From assembly GCA_965247705.1 (NCBI GenBank), contig CBDFHV010000081.1:124001-188000 (forward strand): 64,000 bases of DNA, read 5' to 3'. Below, one piece after another: positions 62,931-64,000 of the stretch. The position numbers and the translations under genes were made by a program. Position 1 is the first letter of the stretch. The number at the start of each line of letters is the position of its first letter. Under the pieces are notes generated by a model. The model was not told the DNA's origin and did not search any database. It was given only the letters and a program-made list of their open reading frames with translations. This DNA comes from CBDFHV01 sp965247705 (GTDB taxonomy: Bacteria; Pseudomonadota; Alphaproteobacteria; Rhodospirillales; CAMCUA01).

Positions 62931-63485
62931 CTACTTCTTGCGAAAGGCGTCCAGCGCGATCACCTCGCCGGTTGTATCGTCCTCCGCCGAGTCTTCATCG
63001 GTACTCTTGGCGACTTCCGCCGGCTTACGCTTGCGGGACGCCCTTGGCGGTACCGGCGACGGCGTGGCGCCGCCCGTTGCCGGCAGAAGGGGCGTCGCCG
63101 GCGGGAGGGTCGGCGCCGCGCCATCGGCCTCCAGAATCTTGAGCTGCAGCCCGAAATTGACCGCCGGGTCGGCGAAGGCGGTCACCGCGTGGAAGGGGAC
63201 GCGCATCGGCTGGCGCACGCCGTTGAAGGCCAGCGTTACCTCCACGGCTTCATGGTCGGTGCTTAGATTCCAGAACTGGTTCTGAAGAATGATCGTCATC
63301 TCGTCGGGGTACTTCTGGCGCAGCGAATCCGCCAGCACCACGCCCGGGGTTTCGGTCTTGAAGGTCAGATAGAAGTGATGGTCGCCGGGCAGGCCCTGTT
63401 CCACCACCTGATCCAGGGCCCGGCGGATGACGCCGCGCAGGGCCTGTTCGACCCACAGGTCGTATCGCAGTGGCGTCTCGTCCAT
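62931..63485 (-). CDS. sspB: SspB-type ClpXP adaptor
   Basis: A 184-residue protein of the alpha-proteobacterial SspB family. The N-terminal core DLWVEQALRGVIRRALDQVV and HHFYLTFKTETPGVVL is the ssrA-tag-binding domain; the tail is disordered and ends TGEVIALDAFRKK, the ClpX-binding-type C-terminal module. SspB delivers ssrA-tagged proteins to ClpXP. The ssrA gene that encodes the tag lies just upstream on the same strand. Confidence 0.92.
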   Translation of the reverse strand: MDETPLRYDLWVEQALRGVIRRALDQVVEQGLPGDHHFYLTFKTETPGVVLADSLRQKYPDEMTIILQNQFWNLSTDHEAVEVTLAFNGVRQPMRVPFHAVTAFADPAVNFGLQLKILEADGAAPTLPPATPLLPATGGATPSPVPPRASRKRKPAEVAKSTDEDSAEDDTTGEVIALDAFRKK

Positions 63486-63507
63486 GACCTTGCGCCGCCT
63501 CCCCCCA

Positions 63508-63555
63508 GTGTCCCGATTGAGAAATCCGCTTCCTCGAATTTCTCAATCGGGACAC
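63508..63555. repeat. Palindrome upstream of sspB
   Basis: GTGTCCCGATTGAGAAAT (63508-63525) and its reverse complement at 63538-63555. The end sequence GTGTCCCGATT resembles the ends of the IS630-type elements, but the flanks are CA rather than TA. Could also act as an ssrA transcript terminator. Confidence 0.55.
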
Positions 63556-63569
63556 CAAACATTATTTTC

Positions 63570-63633
63570 TAGTGTGATTCAGCTTCCGAATTCCGGTGCA
63601 TGTCCTGCCCCGAAATTCGGAACCATCACGCTA
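63570..63633. mobile_element. 60-bp miniature TA-flanked palindromic element
   Basis: The inverted ends GTGTGATTCAGCTTCCGAAT (left, 63572) and GCGTGATGGTTCCGAATTTC (right, minus strand from 63631) lie between TA dinucleotides in CTAG at both sides (63570-63571 and 63632-63633). No ORF. It is next to the 3' end of the tmRNA coding piece. Confidence 0.7.
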
Positions 63634-63639
63634 GGACGC

Positions 63640-63965
63640 AATCATCCCCGTCCCGACCGGGACGGAGTTGAAGTGGGGGGCTTCTGTTGCCAGGTGCCCC
63701 CCGAACCCCGCTTGCCGCTGTTTAGGCGGCGAGAGCAAATGCCTCGTTATCATTGGCATCTGTGAGTTTGGCCCGATAACGGCGGTACCATGCCGGGCGA
63801 AAACCGAGCCTTTACCACGCGCGTCGATCCTGTTTCGCCCCCTTGTTGCCCGCCGCCAGCCCCGGAGGGCCGAGCGGCGCGGCGAATTGGTGGAGGCGCC
63901 GGGTACTGCCCCCGGGTCCGCAACGCTTATTTCGAACGACGTTTATCGCCATAGCCGGCGAACCG
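63640..63965 (-). ncRNA. ssrA: tmRNA, circularly permuted two-piece type
   Basis: On the minus strand, the acceptor piece comes first: T-arm GGACCCGGGGGCAGTACCCG and acceptor end CGCCTCCACCA (CCA at 63888-63890). A spacer of about 45 bases follows. The coding piece starts GGGGGCGAAACAGGATCGAC at 63842 and its first 7 bases pair with CGCCTCC of the acceptor piece. CGACGC pairs with GCGTTG to form the connector helix. The tag frame GCC AAT GAT AAC GAG GCA ... (63757 down to 63722) encodes ANDNEAFALAA and a TAA. GC-rich pseudoknot sequence follows. Ends are approximate. Function: rescues stalled ribosomes and tags the nascent protein for degradation. Confidence 0.9.
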
Positions 63966-64000
63966 GCACCCCGAATATACGTGTTTCGCGCACCGGATGC

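Noticed and set aside
63427..63765. Small protein gene at the right edge
   Set aside because: The region is better explained by palindromic elements and the tmRNA coding piece on the other strand, whose tag reads ANDNEAFALAA.

Overview
The window is a GC-rich chromosomal segment from an alphaproteobacterium, most likely of the Rhodospirillales type. Direct evidence is a circularly permuted two-piece tmRNA gene (tag ANDNEAFALAA) beside an alpha-type sspB, plus a typical thrC/M16-peptidase pair. The rest is transport, peptide and amide catabolism, and envelope functions, broken up by insertion sequences and small palindromic elements.

Layout. 0.1-6.6 kb: exported protein, an OmpA-like protein running into a UPF0104 membrane protein, and a ferric-iron-type ABC importer whose ATPase gene is tail to tail with its permease and binding-protein genes. 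6.8-8.35 kb: IS110-family element. 8.6-10.5 kb: FecR-domain/RTX-repeat secreted protein. 10.5-13.2 kb: M16 peptidase and thrC. 13.3-15 kb: palindromes and an IS1380-family element. 15-21.9 kb: a tightly overlapping minus-strand sugar/glycan operon (nucleotidyltransferase-sugar kinase, TPP-dependent E1 alpha and beta, NAD-dependent epimerase, FkbM methyltransferase, DegT aminotransferase), its last gene cut by the IS1380 element. 22-27.9 kb: an outer-membrane autotransporter-type barrel, then a 4.2-kb module (SEL1-coiled-coil-caspase gene divergent from a 19-repeat coiled-coil protein) flanked by two identical inverted copies of a 97-bp miniature element. 27.9-36 kb: CocE-type hydrolase, complete dipeptide-type importer (fused ATPase, binding protein, two permeases) and a frameshifted M20 peptidase. 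36-44.2 kb: oxidoreductases, M24 peptidase, polysaccharide deacetylase, tripartite tricarboxylate transporter (tctCBA) and M19 dipeptidase-like protein. 44.2-53 kb: a second dipeptide-type importer without its own ATPase, ROK kinase and a MacB/LolD-like ABC exporter with membrane-fusion protein. 53-55.1 kb: AT-rich promoter, methyltransferase fragment, IS630-family element and a truncated SEL1 lipoprotein. 55.4-60.2 kb: ferritin-like protein and hydantoinase/oxoprolinase subunits hyuA and hyuB. 60.3-64 kb: pseudouridine synthase, class I fumarase, sspB and ssrA.

How it fits together. The catabolic genes suggest scavenging of peptides, cyclic amides and carboxylates: several importers sit beside hydrolases that would open the imported substrates. 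SspB is the adaptor that delivers ssrA-tagged proteins to ClpXP, and here it lies directly downstream of the tmRNA that encodes the tag.

The most unusual material is the small-element landscape. Six TA-flanked elements (one full IS630 and five miniature or palindromic ones) all sit at CTAG sites. Three of them lie exactly at the TAG stop codon of a gene and regenerate the stop. The ends of the 97-bp miniature elements match the left and right ends of the IS630 copy in the same window. The caspase gene they bracket is broken into two frames at an 8-bp tandem repeat, where loss of one unit would restore a single SEL1-coiled-coil-caspase protein. Two other frameshifts (a G10 run in an FtsX-type gene and a one-base loss in an M20 gene) could be real or assembly errors. 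All functional statements come from reading motifs by eye; no database search was run.
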